A program made the translations under genes and the position numbers. DNA of 64,000 bases from Lottia gigantea (Eukaryota > Mollusca > Gastropoda > Lottiidae), in contig NW_008708227.1 of assembly GCF_000327385.1 (NCBI RefSeq), positions 22,399 to 86,398 on the forward strand, written 5' to 3'. This document shows positions 37,194-51,061 of the stretch, piece after piece (the stretch's first letter is position 1; each line of letters begins with the position of its first letter). Under the pieces are notes generated by a model, which did no database searches, had not been told where the DNA came from, and saw nothing but the letters and a program-made list of their open reading frames with translations.

Positions 37194-39477
37194 CGTCGAG
37201 AGATGAAAATACAAATTGATTGAAACTTTTGATTATCCAATTAACTATTCTGAAAGAATCATAGTGGGGGTGCCAGAACATGAGACAGTAGTTCCTCGTC
37301 TCTCAGAAAATTTCCAGGAATATCCAAAATTACGAGGATCACAGGAATTTAGGTCTTGAAATTGCAGAAAAAGCGTCTGAGAAAAATGGAAGCCAAAAAT
37401 GTTGAAAGGTAACGTTATATAATGATATAGAGTCACATCTGTGTGTAATATTCAGTCCAAGTGAAGGTTTGTCTCCAGGCGGTTTGACATGATTTAAGAC
37501 GACAGGTAAAACTGTCAGCAGTCGTCAGGAATAAAAACACATTTACTCCCCATTTTAGACCCGTTTACAACGCTATCAACTGACAAAGTTACATGAAAAA
37601 CATGCAATGACCGATTTTAATGTAATTTCAAAAAGGAAGAATTTTGGACTAACGAAAAAATAATATACAATTATGTATGCAATGTACTCAATGTTAGAAT
37701 AATAAAGGACATAATATGATATAAACTACTATAATGTTGGGTTCAACGACCAATGCAATGGCCGTTTTTTTTTCTTCATATATTTACTTTCTAACTGCAT
37801 TGAATTAAGAATTTAAATTTGTTAAAAATATAGTTTTGAATTGCATGCTACTTGTCTGTGAATATCTTTCGGGTTAAGGTTTGGAAATTTGACTTTTAAG
37901 ATAAAGTAATTTGTTCATCGGTTGGCATTTTCATCAACCATCAACCCGAAGACAGTCTAAGACCATTTTAAAGTTGATATTTAAATTCATTCAGATATAG
38001 TACATTAAAAAGGATTCTGTACTCAACAACCGGTCTTTTAATATTGTGTTTTACTCTCATCTATCAAATTGTGAATAAAATACCTTTTTAAGGTCATAGT
38101 GAATATTAAATCTTATTTTAACTTGAAAAAACATAAGATGTATAGTTGTTAATTATATCATTTAATATTAAATCTTGCATGTTTTACATATACCATAAAA
38201 TCTCGGTAAACTTTTATTTGCTAAAATAATAATCGTGTAATCACAAAGACTTAATAGCGCCAAATAAACTTTGATTTACCTGTGAATTAACTTCAATATT
38301 AATCTGATATTATTCATTATATACGTTTTTGCATTTAAAGGTGATATCCCAGACAGAAAAAGTGTCAGAGGAGATTTAGTTGTAATAGATGAGTTAGGTA
38401 ACATCGCCGTCATATTCAAGAAGAAATACGCAGAAAAAATTGAGATAAATTGCTTATTTTGATATCATCCATATGTTTTTGAAATAAATATGGTGATTAC
38501 ACTTAAAAATATATTTGAATTTAATAAATACGCTTTCTCAATTGATAAAATTGTCATTTCAGATGGGTTTGAACTTGTTTTTTTTTTTTGTAAATTAGAT
38601 GATATTTCAAATTTATGTCATATTCTTATTCTAATTATATTATTTCCTTGATTCGGTCATGTATATCATCCTCCTATATAATATCATATGCTCTTTTCGA
38701 TTTCGAACTGTCTAGGGACCTCGGTTTATTGCCCAATCCGACCGACTAGGCGCTTCCGTACCAAGGCCTCCAACCTGCCTCATTAAAAAGGCAAAATCGA
38801 ATTGAAAAATCCAAACGTTTTATGTTAGCTACGGTGGAATTCTTGTGGTAATATTTGCACTATTTAGCCACGAGTCGTTTAATTCAAACAAAATCGACTC
38901 ATCATATGTAAGAAATTCCAAAGTATTATGCAATTTGTTATTCGACCAAATATTCTTTGATCTTATAGTAAAAGTACATTCCTTTCTTTGTACATGTCAG
39001 AATGTAGCTAGTGCTTATGTTAAATATTTCCATAATTTGTGTCATTGTTTTGTTTTAAAGAAGATCATTGCTTTCTACGAAGAGTAAAATCTTGAAATGA
39101 ACTGGTATGATAGTAATTACCAAATTCAGTCAAAGTTTCATTAATCTCAGCATTTCCTCTCCGTATTATTTATAACAGCGGGGAAAGTAAATAACAAGAG
39201 ATTACCAAAAATGACTTTTATGTACGAAAAACACCTGTAGCCTAATCAGAATCACGATTCCCTAGGCAAATAAATAAATTATTTCGACATTTGATGCACG
39301 AAATATGTCATCGAAAATAAGTGATGTTGCAATTCATTCATGTCCTTAACTTTGCGTAATCTTAATTTAGGCCAATGCAGAATTCAGATGGTGTGTTACC
39401 CCATTAAAATCTCTTGGCCAGTTGACCACGACGTTGAGAATTTAAAATAGACATTGGTGATATATCCGACATCTAAT
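37194..39477. other. Intergenic between CLCA and the TPR gene
   Basis: The left end should contain the CLCA promoter and the right end the TPR gene's 3' untranslated region. A GC-richer island at 38709-38790 stands out from the AT-rich surroundings; it contains ACCTCGGTTTATTGCCC and may be a worn dispersed repeat. No gene is supported. Confidence 0.35.
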
Positions 39478-42400
39478 TCAGTAAAATGCTGGTGTAGGTT
39501 CGAATCTTTTTACATCAGCAACTGGTAACTTATCCCCTTTCCATGGTCTGAAAATAGAATTGATTGAATTGATAAAGATGACTTGAATGAAAACTAAAAT
39601 GTACTACAACAAGTTCTTTCGAAGATAATTAGTGAGGTAAAATTCACAATGACCCCCTACACTTTCCTTCTACCTCCGGGAACACCGCTGTTATTCAGAA
39701 ATTAACAAATATAATAGTAACTATTGTTAGGCTTATTATTTTAGTATTTAAGTACATTACGGTATATTGTAAATCAAATATATTTATTAGCTATTCTGTA
39801 ATACAGGGACGTATAGAATGGTTGTCAACTGCGAGGATTCATCTACAAAATTGCAAGCCACAACGATGAAATAATTCTTAAGACACTTATAACTCGAGAG
39901 GCTGAAAGTTTATTCTTCCGCTCAAGTCCGTTTACAAAACTATGACGATCAAATAATTCCAAATAACGAAAATAAGTTGGACAACGGAACTCAATAAATT
40001 CTGTGGGGTTTGGGAGAGGGGATATTGTTATGTTCCTTTGAAATCTTAATGTCTATATTTCTGTGATAGTTGAAAGAATTTTGTTATGACTTACTTGTAA
40101 TACATCCGAGATGCATTCTTTAAATCAATGGGCGTAAAAACCTAAAAAAAAATAATAAAAATTATCTATCATCTGTCAAAATTTGATCTATGAATGTGAT
40201 ATATTGTCTCTTTCATTAAAAATTGGGTTAAATATTCCCCAATGCCACCTAGTGTATTACAAATCGAGTTTGTTTTCTTCTGTCAATCTGTTGAAATTTA
40301 GGTTTGTTGCCTCCGTCAAACTGTTTGATGGAAATTACAAATGTACCCAAGCCGAACTGTTTGACGAAATTAGGTTTGTTTCCCGTACCAAACTGTTTGA
40401 CGAAAATTAGGTTTGTTTCCCGTACCAAACTGCTTGATGGAAATTAGGTATGTTACCCATGCTAAACTGTTTGATGGAAATTAGGTTTGTTTCCCTCGAA
40501 ATTAGGTATGTTACCCATGCCAAACTGGGTTGAATGGGTTAAAATGGATTGAATACATTTGAACTATGTTAATAAGAACGTTTAATGGAAATTACGTATG
40601 TTACCCATGCTAAACTATTTGATGAGAATATGGAATGTTACCCATGCCAAACTGTTTGATGGAAATTACGTATGTTACCCATGCCAAACTGTTTGATGGA
40701 AATTACGTATGTTACCCATGCTAAACTGTTTGATGGAAATTACGTATGTTACCCATGCCAAACTGTTTGATGGAAATTACGTATGTTACCCATGCCAAAC
40801 TGTTTGATGGAAATTACGTATGTTACCCATGCTAAACTGTTTGATGGAAATTACGTATGTTATCCATGCCAAACTGTTTGATGGAAATTACGTATGTTAC
40901 CCATGCTAAACTATTTGATTGAAATATGGTATGTAACCCATGCCAAACTGTTTGATGGAAATTAGGCTTGTTACCCATATCAAATTGTTTGATGAGAATT
41001 AGGTTTGTTTCCTGTATCAAACTGTTTGATGGAGATTAGGTTTGTTACCCATGCAAAACTATTTGATGGGAATTAGGTTTGTTACCCATACCAAATTGTT
41101 TGATGAAAATTAGGTTTGTTTTCCGTGCCAAACTGTTTGATGGAAATTATGCATGTTATCAATGCCAAACTGTTTGATGGAAATTAGGTATGTTACCCAT
41201 GCTAAACTGTTTGATTGAAATTAGGTATGTTGGCCTGGAAATTAGGTATCTCACCCATGCCAAACTGTTTGAATGGGTTAAAATGGATTGAATACATTTG
41301 AACTATGTTAATAAGAACGTTTATCCAAGCTAAGATGCTAACTTTGTTATCTTGTCACTTTTTTGAGCATTATTTCACTGTATGAAAACAGCATTGTCAG
41401 TATTAGATCTGTAACCTATATCATCATGCACAAACAATAAACCTGATAATAGACCTAATGGTGGTGTCGATGTCTTCAAAACCAAGAATAAGTTTCACTT
41501 ACAGGCATATTATAATTCTGTACAGGTTCAAAAGTCAAGCTTTTAGAAGACGACACTCTGCTGTGTAGACTTTTCCGTGTATCAGAGTCCAATCTTAAAC
41601 CCTGTGACGTTATAGTCCTTGCTCTTGAAGCTATTTCCGCCTTCCTTTGTCGATCTCTTTCTAGTTGAGCTAAAATAAACATTGGTGTCAATGCAAAACT
41701 TATTATTTTGATATATCATAGGCGTTGACTAATTACCAACATGGGTGTTAGGTGAAACTGAATTGCCCAAGGGTGATCATACTTGAAGGCAAGTTCCAAC
41801 GTCCTGACATTTGTAGATACGAACATACATAAATGTATTGACATAAATGTATTTGGAAAACGTATTTCGCTTGTCATAATAATTGTTCTTGTAACAGATG
41901 ATTTAAGTACAAAAACTGAAGAAATCTCATCATTCATTGAAGTCAACCTAGCCGTAAATGGGTACTGATAATCCGTGAAAGATCAATTGCCAAGAACTAG
42001 CTAGTAAACGATGGCTATTTGTATTTGCGTTCTGTTCCGTTCCGCAAAACACAGATCAAGGGTAGAAATCTGTATTTTGCGGCACGGAACGGAACATGAT
42101 TTATTCTTGTTCCGTTCCGTTCCGCAAAATACAAATAGCCGTAAAGGATCCTTTGTGAAACTAAATTGTTATCTTAGTTGTTTATTTCTTTCTTTTTAAA
42201 GATAGTCTTGAGAGATACATTATTGCTATTATACATACCAATAAAATCAGAGGCTGTCTTTGGTCGACACATATATTTTCTCACTGCTAATCCATATTCA
42301 TTTCTCCTAGCAAGAGCTTCAGTCTGATCTCTACTACTAGCTGTACCACATCTAAATCCTTTATCACTGGACAGACTAGTTGTTAGTGTTGGTTGTGCTG

Positions 42401-45400
42401 TTTTTGGTCGAGCTTCTAACCTTGAATTCGTGCCTTAAAAAATATCAAATGCATGAAGAATCTTTTAAAATGGTTGTCTTATTTTAAACTCTGAAATATC
42501 AATATTTATTTATCTCTAAAACATTCCGTGGTTTTATCAGAATGTCCGTAGTTAGGACCACCAGGTGTAAAGGGCTGACGTAGCTTCGTCTAGTTCACCC
42601 AGAAATACTTGACCAAAGAAAGATGCCCTGAAACTTACCAGTGTTTCGCTGTTTCGGTACCCTGATTGGTGTGAGATTTACTTCGGTTAAAGTGTGAGGA
42701 ACACTCAAGGTAAAAAAAAATCTGAAATATAGATACGTCATCTTCGTGTAAGTTAAACGTTATACAATCCAAAGTAATTGATTTAAAGTGATAATACATC
42801 TTAGAAAGAACATAAAATTTAAGTTCTCAAGAACGATCAATATGAGTATATATTCATCAGTTAGCTTACCTGGTGTCATGAAATTACAACAGAATCCCTA
42901 TAAAATCTGGAAAATTGGAAAGTTCATAAAACTAAGTAATTATTGAAAAAACGCTTAATCTTAATATTAAGCGTTTTTCAATAGTTAATTGTATATTTAT
43001 GAATAATTACTAAGTTTTTTGGATTTATCGGATTATATAAGAATCCTGTTATGTTATTTATGACACCAGGCATATCTACCGATGAATATATGCTCTTATT
43101 GCCCAAGTTTAAAATTCGTAAATTTTATGTTTATTCTAAGACGTAGTATTCCTTTAATATGCACTTTAAATTGTCGAAATTTCTTACTTAAAAAACGTAA
43201 TCAAATTGTGGGTGAATAATGCATCTTACGAAGATTTCCATCTTATATATTATTTCGATTCCTCACGATTAATAATACACTATGAAAAACAATTTCAATT
43301 ATTTTAATAATTCTCGAAGGTAATGACTCTATTCTTGTACCCTTACCTGTCAAAGAATTCTAATATATTAGGATGGTTGAACGTAGACACAGTACTGAAA
43401 TTTTGTGATGCTGGGTCCATTTTCTCCGCCTACAGAAAAAAAGGATCATTAAATAGCTGATAAAAATTAATTTCAAATTCATACAACCATTTCAGATCCA
43501 AGTAAGATAAGTGATGATTTTAATCCTGATTTCTTGACATAAAGACTGATGATGGAGACTTTGACCCTGTAGTTATGGTTCACCAATCTCACGATCATAT
43601 AATTTGTAGATAAAACAAATAGATAAGCAAATATAACTAAATAAATACGACATTGATTGAATATGTAAGATGTAAGATATATTGTTAATATTTGTGAAGC
43701 ACTTAAAATGAAATTTTTAAAAAGAATCAGTTTAAGAATCATTTAATATGTTGTCAGGAGTATTTAAAAAAAAGAAACGACTAATTTCGAGAGAAAATAA
43801 ATACATAGTAGATGGTCGGATAGAAGACAGTAGATGATAGCATGTTGCAGATGATTAACTTAAAAATGGTACTGATGATCATCATAAAATGGTAACATCA
43901 GCGTATAAATTGCAGAATATAGGCTAAAAGATTGCCCAGTGGTAGATTACAAATATCTAGCTAACAGATTGCAGATTATCAGCGAAACGATTGTTGATGA
44001 TCTGCTAAACTGATTGGTAAATGGTAAAAAATAACCAGATATGCAGCTCAGATAGGGAAACAGTCTAACTAATTGAAAACTACAGATTATCTAAAGATTA
44101 CACCTAAAGAAATACAGGCGATCTACAGGTTCGGACAGTGTGAAGTCCATTCAAATGTTACCTTCTTAAGAAATGCATTTTGGTCACCCGATAGTTTTGA
44201 CGATAGCTAATAAAATATAATTGAAAATAAATTAGGAGTATACAATCAAAATATAAACATACAACATGCAACAATTAAAATACAACATATGACAATCAAA
44301 ATACAACATATAAACATTATTATAAACAACATCAATGACATTAAACGATTATTACAAAGTATATGGCCATGTTTTTAGTTTACAACTGAACATAAAATGT
44401 TATCATTTCCATATTCTCAAATAAATCATTGCATTAAAGCATGTTTTATAGTGGTATAAACCGAATTACATGAGGTTATTGGTGAACCAAGATTGTTCAT
44501 GTGAATAGGTTAATACAACATGGCCAAGAGATACATGCAATTTCTCTCATTTAGATGAGAATGTGTTATGGCTTGTTGACCAACGTAATTGGACTAAATA
44601 TCTTTACCGTCGAGATGGAAATGAAAGCTTCTAAAGTTTCTTGCTAAAATACATAAATTTAATAAGTGTCAGGGGCGGAATCTATACAATCAATTGTATT
44701 CCCTGCAAATCATGTCTGTAAGAATCATGAATAAGGCTTCAAAAGACTCAACAAAATACATGAAATTGTTAGAAAAACTTACCAGTGGCCTGGAAATTGA
44801 ACCACGGATCATTAGAGCACAAACATGATTAGGTTTGATTTTTAATGCCATGTCTAGATCTTCTAATGCCTGTAAGGAGAAAAATATTAGCATTACGAAA
44901 CGTCAAAAGGGAGACAATAACCTTCTGTTGTGCTTTTCTAGTGGCACGTAACTACCATAGGGACTGGTTGAACCAAGATCACCTGGCTTGTGGACACTTT
45001 CCTAATTGCATAAAACCATACCATAGAGCTTTCTTCTCTAGAACTTCTGACTAGAGCTCGTATACAATATACATCAGGATTCTTGGTATCTAAAACAACA
45101 GCTTTCTCAGCATCTTTTAATGCTTTGACTAAGTTTCCTACAATAAACAAAACAAAAATTGTATTATTCTTTTCCCTCCACGAACATTATCAGATGTTTC
45201 AACTGAAGTTACTGCAGCCGTCAGACAGATACCACATTTTAATCATTTATGCAATACCAAACAAGTCAAATCCCATATATGATGGTAATTAGATGAACGT
45301 CTTATTTCCATTTAATTTCTTCTACAAGATCAAGGAAAATATAAAGTAACCGTTTGAATTTGAATGAAAGTCAGTATGTCCCTTCAAATGCAGGGTGTCA

Positions 45401-46692
45401 CTTTTAAAGGAACACACCAGGCCCTTGTGAATCTTCTTATAGGAATCTTACCTATTTTAATGTAAGCGAAAGCTCTTCTGGTCATTATAGGTGTCATTAA
45501 ACAACTGTTGGTTACACAGCCAGCTAAACAACCATTCTGAAGAACAAAACAATACCCTTAAGATCTGCCAGTTCATAACGTTGGATTCCCTTATAAAAGA
45601 AAGGTTTTCAGAGATTTAAAGGATTCTATCAGTTTCTGATTATGGCTGACTAATATGAAAAGTTTACCCTTGTCGCGATTTCAAAGCAGAAATGGGCCCA
45701 CAAAAATTAGAATCATGTCAAATAATTATCAAATTCTGTAGCTGTCATTGTAAGTTACACTTTTTGGAAACGACGTTTTAGATCAATGCTCATTGTACCT
45801 TGGGAATAGATACAAGCTCGAAAGCTCTGGTATATTGTGAGATAGCCTTTCTATGTCGGTCTAAATGTTGGTAAGCAACACCAAGATGGTTATACAGCTC
45901 ATATAACTGAAAATATAAAATTGTTAAGTGAACACATATCATATACAGATTTGACTGTCAGTCTTACTTTTCTGCTGAAATTTCAAAATTCTTATAAATT
46001 TCAAATTGTGAAGAATTCTTTCTTTGACCTTATATTGAAAACATTCTTTTGAAATAAAAATCTTCCTGTATAATCTGGTAAAACTTGTTTTATATGTAAA
46101 TATCGTTTGCCTTACCAGCATGTCATAAGAAGGTGGTGCTTCATAATCTTCTGGGAAATGTTTTAGATCTATCAACCACAGTAACTTTTCATAGCATTCA
46201 ATAACCTGAACCACAATTTTAGTAATTATCATAAGATACAAAGGATAAATATTTTATCTTTGGCACCTGAGTGGGCCAATTGAAAAATTGTGCCAGGACA
46301 GCGGAAATAACCCACTTCAACTGTCTCGGTTTATAATGTTATAATCGATCGCACAACCTTTGTTTTGCATCATGTAAGCCGAATTTTTGAAAAATTTTGA
46401 TTTTAGCTAGCTTCTGTCAAAAAAAGTTGTGGTATCTATTTAAAGATTATACATCGTACAACCGGTGTGAAAAATCTTAAAATATTAATGTAAATTTTAA
46501 TGTAAAAGGTATAAAGAGGTCACTTTTGCAAATACAACTTCAACTAACATAAACTAGCCTATAAACTCATACCTTTTGCCATCGTTTCCGTCGTTCAAAT
46601 ATCATGGCAGATCGCAAATATGACGTAGCTTCTTGATTTAAATCTTCTATAGAATTAAAATTCCATTGGTCGTCCTCATTAAAGGAAATCAT
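39478..46692 (-). CDS. Tetratricopeptide-repeat protein, complete, 12 exons, 416 residues
   Basis: Coding exons in order: 46573-46692, 46116-46205, 45799-45906, 45452-45536, 45022-45137, 44783-44869, 43347-43429, 42639-42721, 42239-42433, 41503-41669, 40095-40141, 39478-39547. All have GT-AG borders, phases agree, and the sum is 1251 bases. The N-terminal half carries TPR-like helix pairs: about residues 27-57, 72-104 (LGVAYQHLDRHRKAISQYTR), 125-155 (AFAYIKIGNLVKALKDAEKA) and 156-190 (ALEDLDMALKIKPN). These would make a protein-binding scaffold. The second half (203-416) has no repeat and is rich in Ser, Thr, Arg and Lys, probably disordered, ending in FEPTPAFY. The exact family is not recognised; a ciliary role is only a guess. 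Exons 7, 8, 11 and 12 are the least certain, resting on splice sites and phase alone. Reading through the donor at 41503 would give a shorter end at 41476. Confidence 0.82.
40260..41270. repeat. 37-bp minisatellite in an intron of the TPR gene
   Basis: The unit reads AAACTGTTTGATGGAAATTA followed by CGTATGTTACCCATGCC or close variants. Copies in the middle (40620-40900) are nearly identical with exact 37-base spacing; edge copies are diverged. The array lies between TPR exons ending at 41503 and starting at 40141. Confidence 0.92.
40532..40584. repeat. 53-bp non-array segment, copy 1
   Basis: This segment interrupts the 37-bp array and is identical over all 53 bases to 41271-41323, which forms the right flank of the array. 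The distance is 739 bases. Confidence 0.9.
41271..41323. repeat. 53-bp segment, copy 2 (right flank of the 37-bp array)
   Basis: This is the identical partner of 40532-40584. Its position at the array edge suggests it is the original flank. Confidence 0.9.
42013..42140. repeat. Nested inverted repeat with CCGTTCCG cores
   Basis: The outer arms 42013-42029 and 42123-42140 (GGCTATTTGTATTTGCG) match with a single-base indel. Inside, GTTCCGTTCCG plus CAAAACACAGAT at 42034-42056 pairs with an inverted copy at 42068-42095, and a third, direct copy sits at 42109-42135. It lies in the TPR gene intron between exons ending at 42239 and starting at 41669. Confidence 0.8.
42781..43171. mobile_element. 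Foldback-type inverted repeat, about 390 bp
   Basis: The left arm 42781-42959 and right arm 42966-43171 are imperfect reverse complements over nearly their whole length. Paired landmarks are ATTTAAAGTG, TCTTAGAA, ACATAAAATTTA, ATATTCATC, CTGGTGTCAT, AGTAATTATT and GAAAAAACGCTTAAT at the centre, with a loop of about six bases. No coding capacity is seen. It fits a foldback element or a large palindromic MITE in the TPR gene's intron 7. Family and target duplication were not determined. Confidence 0.75.
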
Positions 46693-49600
46693 GGTGATGA
46701 AAATATTAAATCTTGCCGAAAATATTATCCAATGAATAAAATCTCCTCGCTGCCCTTTTTTCCTAAATTTCCCTCGTTAAAATCAATTCCAGATTCCTTT
46801 CTGCAAATAGGAAATTGACTGGAGTCAAATCTTACTTCTTAAGGCAAGTACAGTAAGTTAAAAAGTTGAAATATAGCTTACAACCACGACACTGTATAAT
46901 ATATACAAAGAAAACTAATCCTGTTTTTCAATAGATCGGTAGAGAAATCGATAATCTCGCACTGATTTATTTCACTTGTAAATCTCAAAGTCTAAATAAA
47001 GATCGATCATTTCCTTTGAATTAAGACTGTATTAAAACACCTAAATCAGATTTGATATAAACTGAAAATCAAATTCCTAAGAGCATCGAGATTGAACATA
47101 AATTTTCTAACTCTAATTTTTAACAGCCTTTGTAGCACAGAAACCTATCACTCTAAAATTCAGTTACTATCTTACCATTAGTTCTGAGATTTTTCTCAAT
47201 AACTTCCAAAAAACAGTTTCTAATGAAAGGTCGGTTGCAGTTATCTAAATCCAATATGTTTTACTATTACTGTTAACTTTTTGCCTTGTTGCTCACAATA
47301 ATATTCTAATAAATGTAATTTTTTTGATTGCTGATTTCATTCAACATCTAATTTGTTGATCACAGAGTTAACATTAGTTTGTTGACCACGATCTTTCACA
47401 TAACAAAAAAAATTCTTTAGACACGTAAGTTATCTTAAACGTTGCTAGTTAGATTTATTAATTGGCCTTATCTTGGTCTATATCTTATATTTTAGTCTTA
47501 TCACTATTCACACAAATATAACATATAACTAAAGGAGATATATAACTTAAACACACAAATAACTAATAGCACCTAGTGAGATCAAAGCTAGTTATCTAAA
47601 TGAATTTACCACATATTCTCTAGTGTTCTGTTGTGTCGTATCTCGTTTTGAGGACAAATATTTAAATATAAGTCTTTTTATGCAATCCTAATATGTTTGA
47701 ATATTGCGCATAGACACACGTCACTTTTGAAAATCAATATCCAAGAATCGAAATTCCTTCCAAGATCAAATTACATCCGACGATATTGCAATCGATTCCT
47801 CTTTTCTCCTATCCTTCAGGTAGGAGTACCCATCCAATGAAATGAACCACCTCTTACAAATTTCAAACAACTGTAACAGTAATAAATTTCGTTCAGTCGT
47901 TATGTTTTTGACACAGTTTACGTCCACTCTGCCTTCATCATAGGAATGAAGACACAATCGAACAAGAAAACACCAAGAGACCTTAAGTTGCGTGTATTCC
48001 ACTCTTTCAAGTCAGAAATATACATAAGTATATATTGTATTACATTTTTTAAGGACTGTTTCTAACACAAGTAAAATTTATGATCCAATATCTAGGTCAA
48101 GAACTTGCCAATGTAGGGTCCTGTAACACTAATCCAATAATCCACCGTGAATAATCTGGGTTTATGTGAGATTACCTAGGTCAAATAGGCAGATTAGTGA
48201 AAGTCATATAGCAATGAAGATTTACAATAGCTCTGAATAACTACTCGTGAATGTCCCTCGCAACAGTCAATCATATCTTTATGATACGCAACCTTTAACC
48301 TGCATTGACATGCTGTGAGACACAGACTTAAATCATTATGCAGGAACAGCTATGTGGATAATTTTTTTATTGAAAGGACAGATTTGCCTTTTTGATGGGT
48401 TGATTTGAGTCTTGAAAAAAGTCTTCAGAAGTATTAGAAATGTATATACGAAAATCGCATAATTCCTTCAAAAATCCAATTCCCGTCATTTTCTTAGACT
48501 AAGGTACGATCGGTAAAAATAATGGCGCAAATGTTCCTTTAAGGGGCGTAAGAGACATTGAAATCGAAATAGATTTTGATGTATTTTTCCCTGAGTGAAA
48601 TAAAGTATCGCACATAAAGTTTATAAGTTCTATAACATTTTACATCACAATTCCTCGTTTTGGGGAATGACTGGCGTCCGGCATGTCAAAAAGGAAAATT
48701 AAAATATACTTTCAAAATTTATGATGAACCGCTATAGATTGTGTAAGTTGGAGATCAAGCAACTTGCTCCGACCACTAAGGAATATTTTCTTCTTAAAAT
48801 TGACCATATAAGACATTTTGTTGCCCGAAAAAGGACATTAACCTAAACCCAGATTGACTTTCTTTTGTATTTAAGGGTATAATAATACATAGTAATAGGC
48901 TTTTATCTATTTCAATAAAACACTCAAGTTTATTTATTAGGTATAATAATATAATAAATATCAAAAATAGTTAGTAGTTCACATATTAGAAAATAATAAA
49001 TATATTATAACTTGGTTATTAAATAATTTTACACATTCTTCAGGTATGTCCAATTTAATGAACTGATATCAGACTTCTTGTTGAAGAATTGGGTGAAATT
49101 CTTTGACTGAACCTTGTTGATTTATTCCACGTCTTTCTTGAAGATAGTAGGGCTGAAATCTATACGCACAGTTCCCTGCTCTGAAGAGGTAGAAGGGTTA
49201 CAGAACAACATTATTGCTACAAATCATCTATACTTTTAAGTATTTGAAATGAAAAATTTCATATTTAGTCATACTTCAAATATTAACATCAAACACCAAA
49301 CCTTTGCTGTAAATGAAGAAAAGGATCACCTCGTATAATATGGTCCCAATGTGGTTAAAATCTGTCAATAAGCATGTAAAAGCCAAATATGAGGCACTTT
49401 CATCGCCTAGAACCAGTTGAGGCACGCCTACCTGCCAGAAAACTCTGGAACCATTCTGTAAGATATATTGTATCTTTGCCATGGGTAATGGGAATTAAGC
49501 AATGTCGAACAAGGCATGTGATAGTCACTAGCTTGATTAGGAAGCGCCAAAATGAAGCACTTTTGACTGTTGATACAAATTTAAGATCGCCCGTCGCTCA

Positions 49601-51061
49601 TACCATTTGAAGCGACTTATTTTGACCGAATTTCACATCTCAAGGGAGGTAACTTGTTCTTCATTTTTTTTAATAAATTGTGTTGTTGACTCACTCCACT
49701 AATTTATTTGCCATCTCTTCCCATGTTAAAACACGAAATTCAACCTTCTACAACTTTTTCCAGAAATCTGAATGAAAGCTTTCCAATCCTTAATGTCTCC
49801 TAAAAATTCAATATGTGATGACCATGAAAAGTTTGAGCTACTAAAATTGGAAGTAGACCACTACCGGTTATACTCATCCGCTAGAGTTTAGCAGTTCACA
49901 AAACGAGTTTTTTGAGAATTAGCCTTCCGCCTTTAGGTCTCTCATCATCTCACCAAATCTTAAAGATAATGCAATTTCAGACATCAAATTCCCAATCTAG
50001 ACAAAAAATTACTCAAAAATAGGCATGATAAAACCCCAAAAGGGAGAGAGAAAGAAGATTTCTAAAAATAGCCCGGACTACATTCGTTCATTTGCATAAA
50101 ATGTTTTAGTGGAGTGAGCCCTTGTAGGTCACTTTGAATATATTGATGCTGAGTTACAGATGTACTGAGTCTTAAAACTGTTAAGAGGTGTTAGGGGATT
50201 TTAAAACTTGTTTTTCATACAAAACCATTTAACATTTAATTTCTTAACATACATTTTGCTCTCTTTAGATCTTAACATAATATACAGGAATAGTGTTATA
50301 TTTATATAACATCTATTAGTCTTAAGCTATCCGTTTTATACCCACTTAAAAGAACCGGAAGTGGTATGAGTCTATCAGCTGATCAAGCAAATATATTATA
50401 CTCAAGAAGTGACTTAGTTTACAGCTGACAGCACTAATAAGATTTCGTTAACTACAATATTGATATACACACCAATAGACATAATTATAGAGATTAAACG
50501 AGTTAATAACATTGTTATAATAATAAATATTGTTAAAGTAACAAAAATAACACCGGGCCGCAAGCAAATTTTATACTGAAAATCAATCAGGACATAAATA
50601 TAAAAAGTATGTTCTGATTATGGCTATTTAATATTAACGTACATGTATATCAAACCATTGACTCCTTCATTAATGTCATGTTATAACACCTTAGTTTTAC
50701 ATACTTTCGATACGCATATTGCACGTGGGATATTAGCCCCTTTTGTATACCCCACACTTCCTTTAAAGAACAATAGCGTCGCCATATTTGCTTCAGAACA
50801 CTTTTGACATTGTTCGGCAAGTCAAACTAAATTGTTTCCTATTATAAACAGTGTATATACACATTTGGATTTCTGATGTTGATGATGATTTGGGTTTCTA
50901 TTGTAGATGATAATTTGGATTACTGATGATAATGATTATGACACATTATAAAGACATGGATGATGATGATGGTGATAATGATGAAGATTATTATCATTAT
51001 TATTCTGACACATTATAAATATGTGGATGATAATAATAATGAAGATGATGATTATGACACA
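46693..51061. other. Intergenic, no supported gene
   Basis: This 4.4-kb AT-rich stretch lies upstream of the TPR gene and downstream of the 222-residue gene. Small frames (47766-48002, 49389-49610) have no domain. An AAGGGAGGTAAC word near 49643 suggests a dispersed repeat fragment. Confidence 0.4.
50870..51060. repeat. GAT-rich simple repeat with a larger duplicated unit
   Basis: Runs of GATGAT and GATAAT alternate with the phrase GACACATTATAAA or GACACATTAAG at about 50939, 51007 and 51055. The last phrase overlaps the stop codon of the adjacent minus-strand gene. Confidence 0.7.

Noticed and set aside
40832-41020. Minus-strand frame in the 37-bp array
   Set aside because: Repeat artefact with no domain.
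47766-48002. 78-codon frame as a gene
   Set aside because: No domain, no splice partners, no start context of note.
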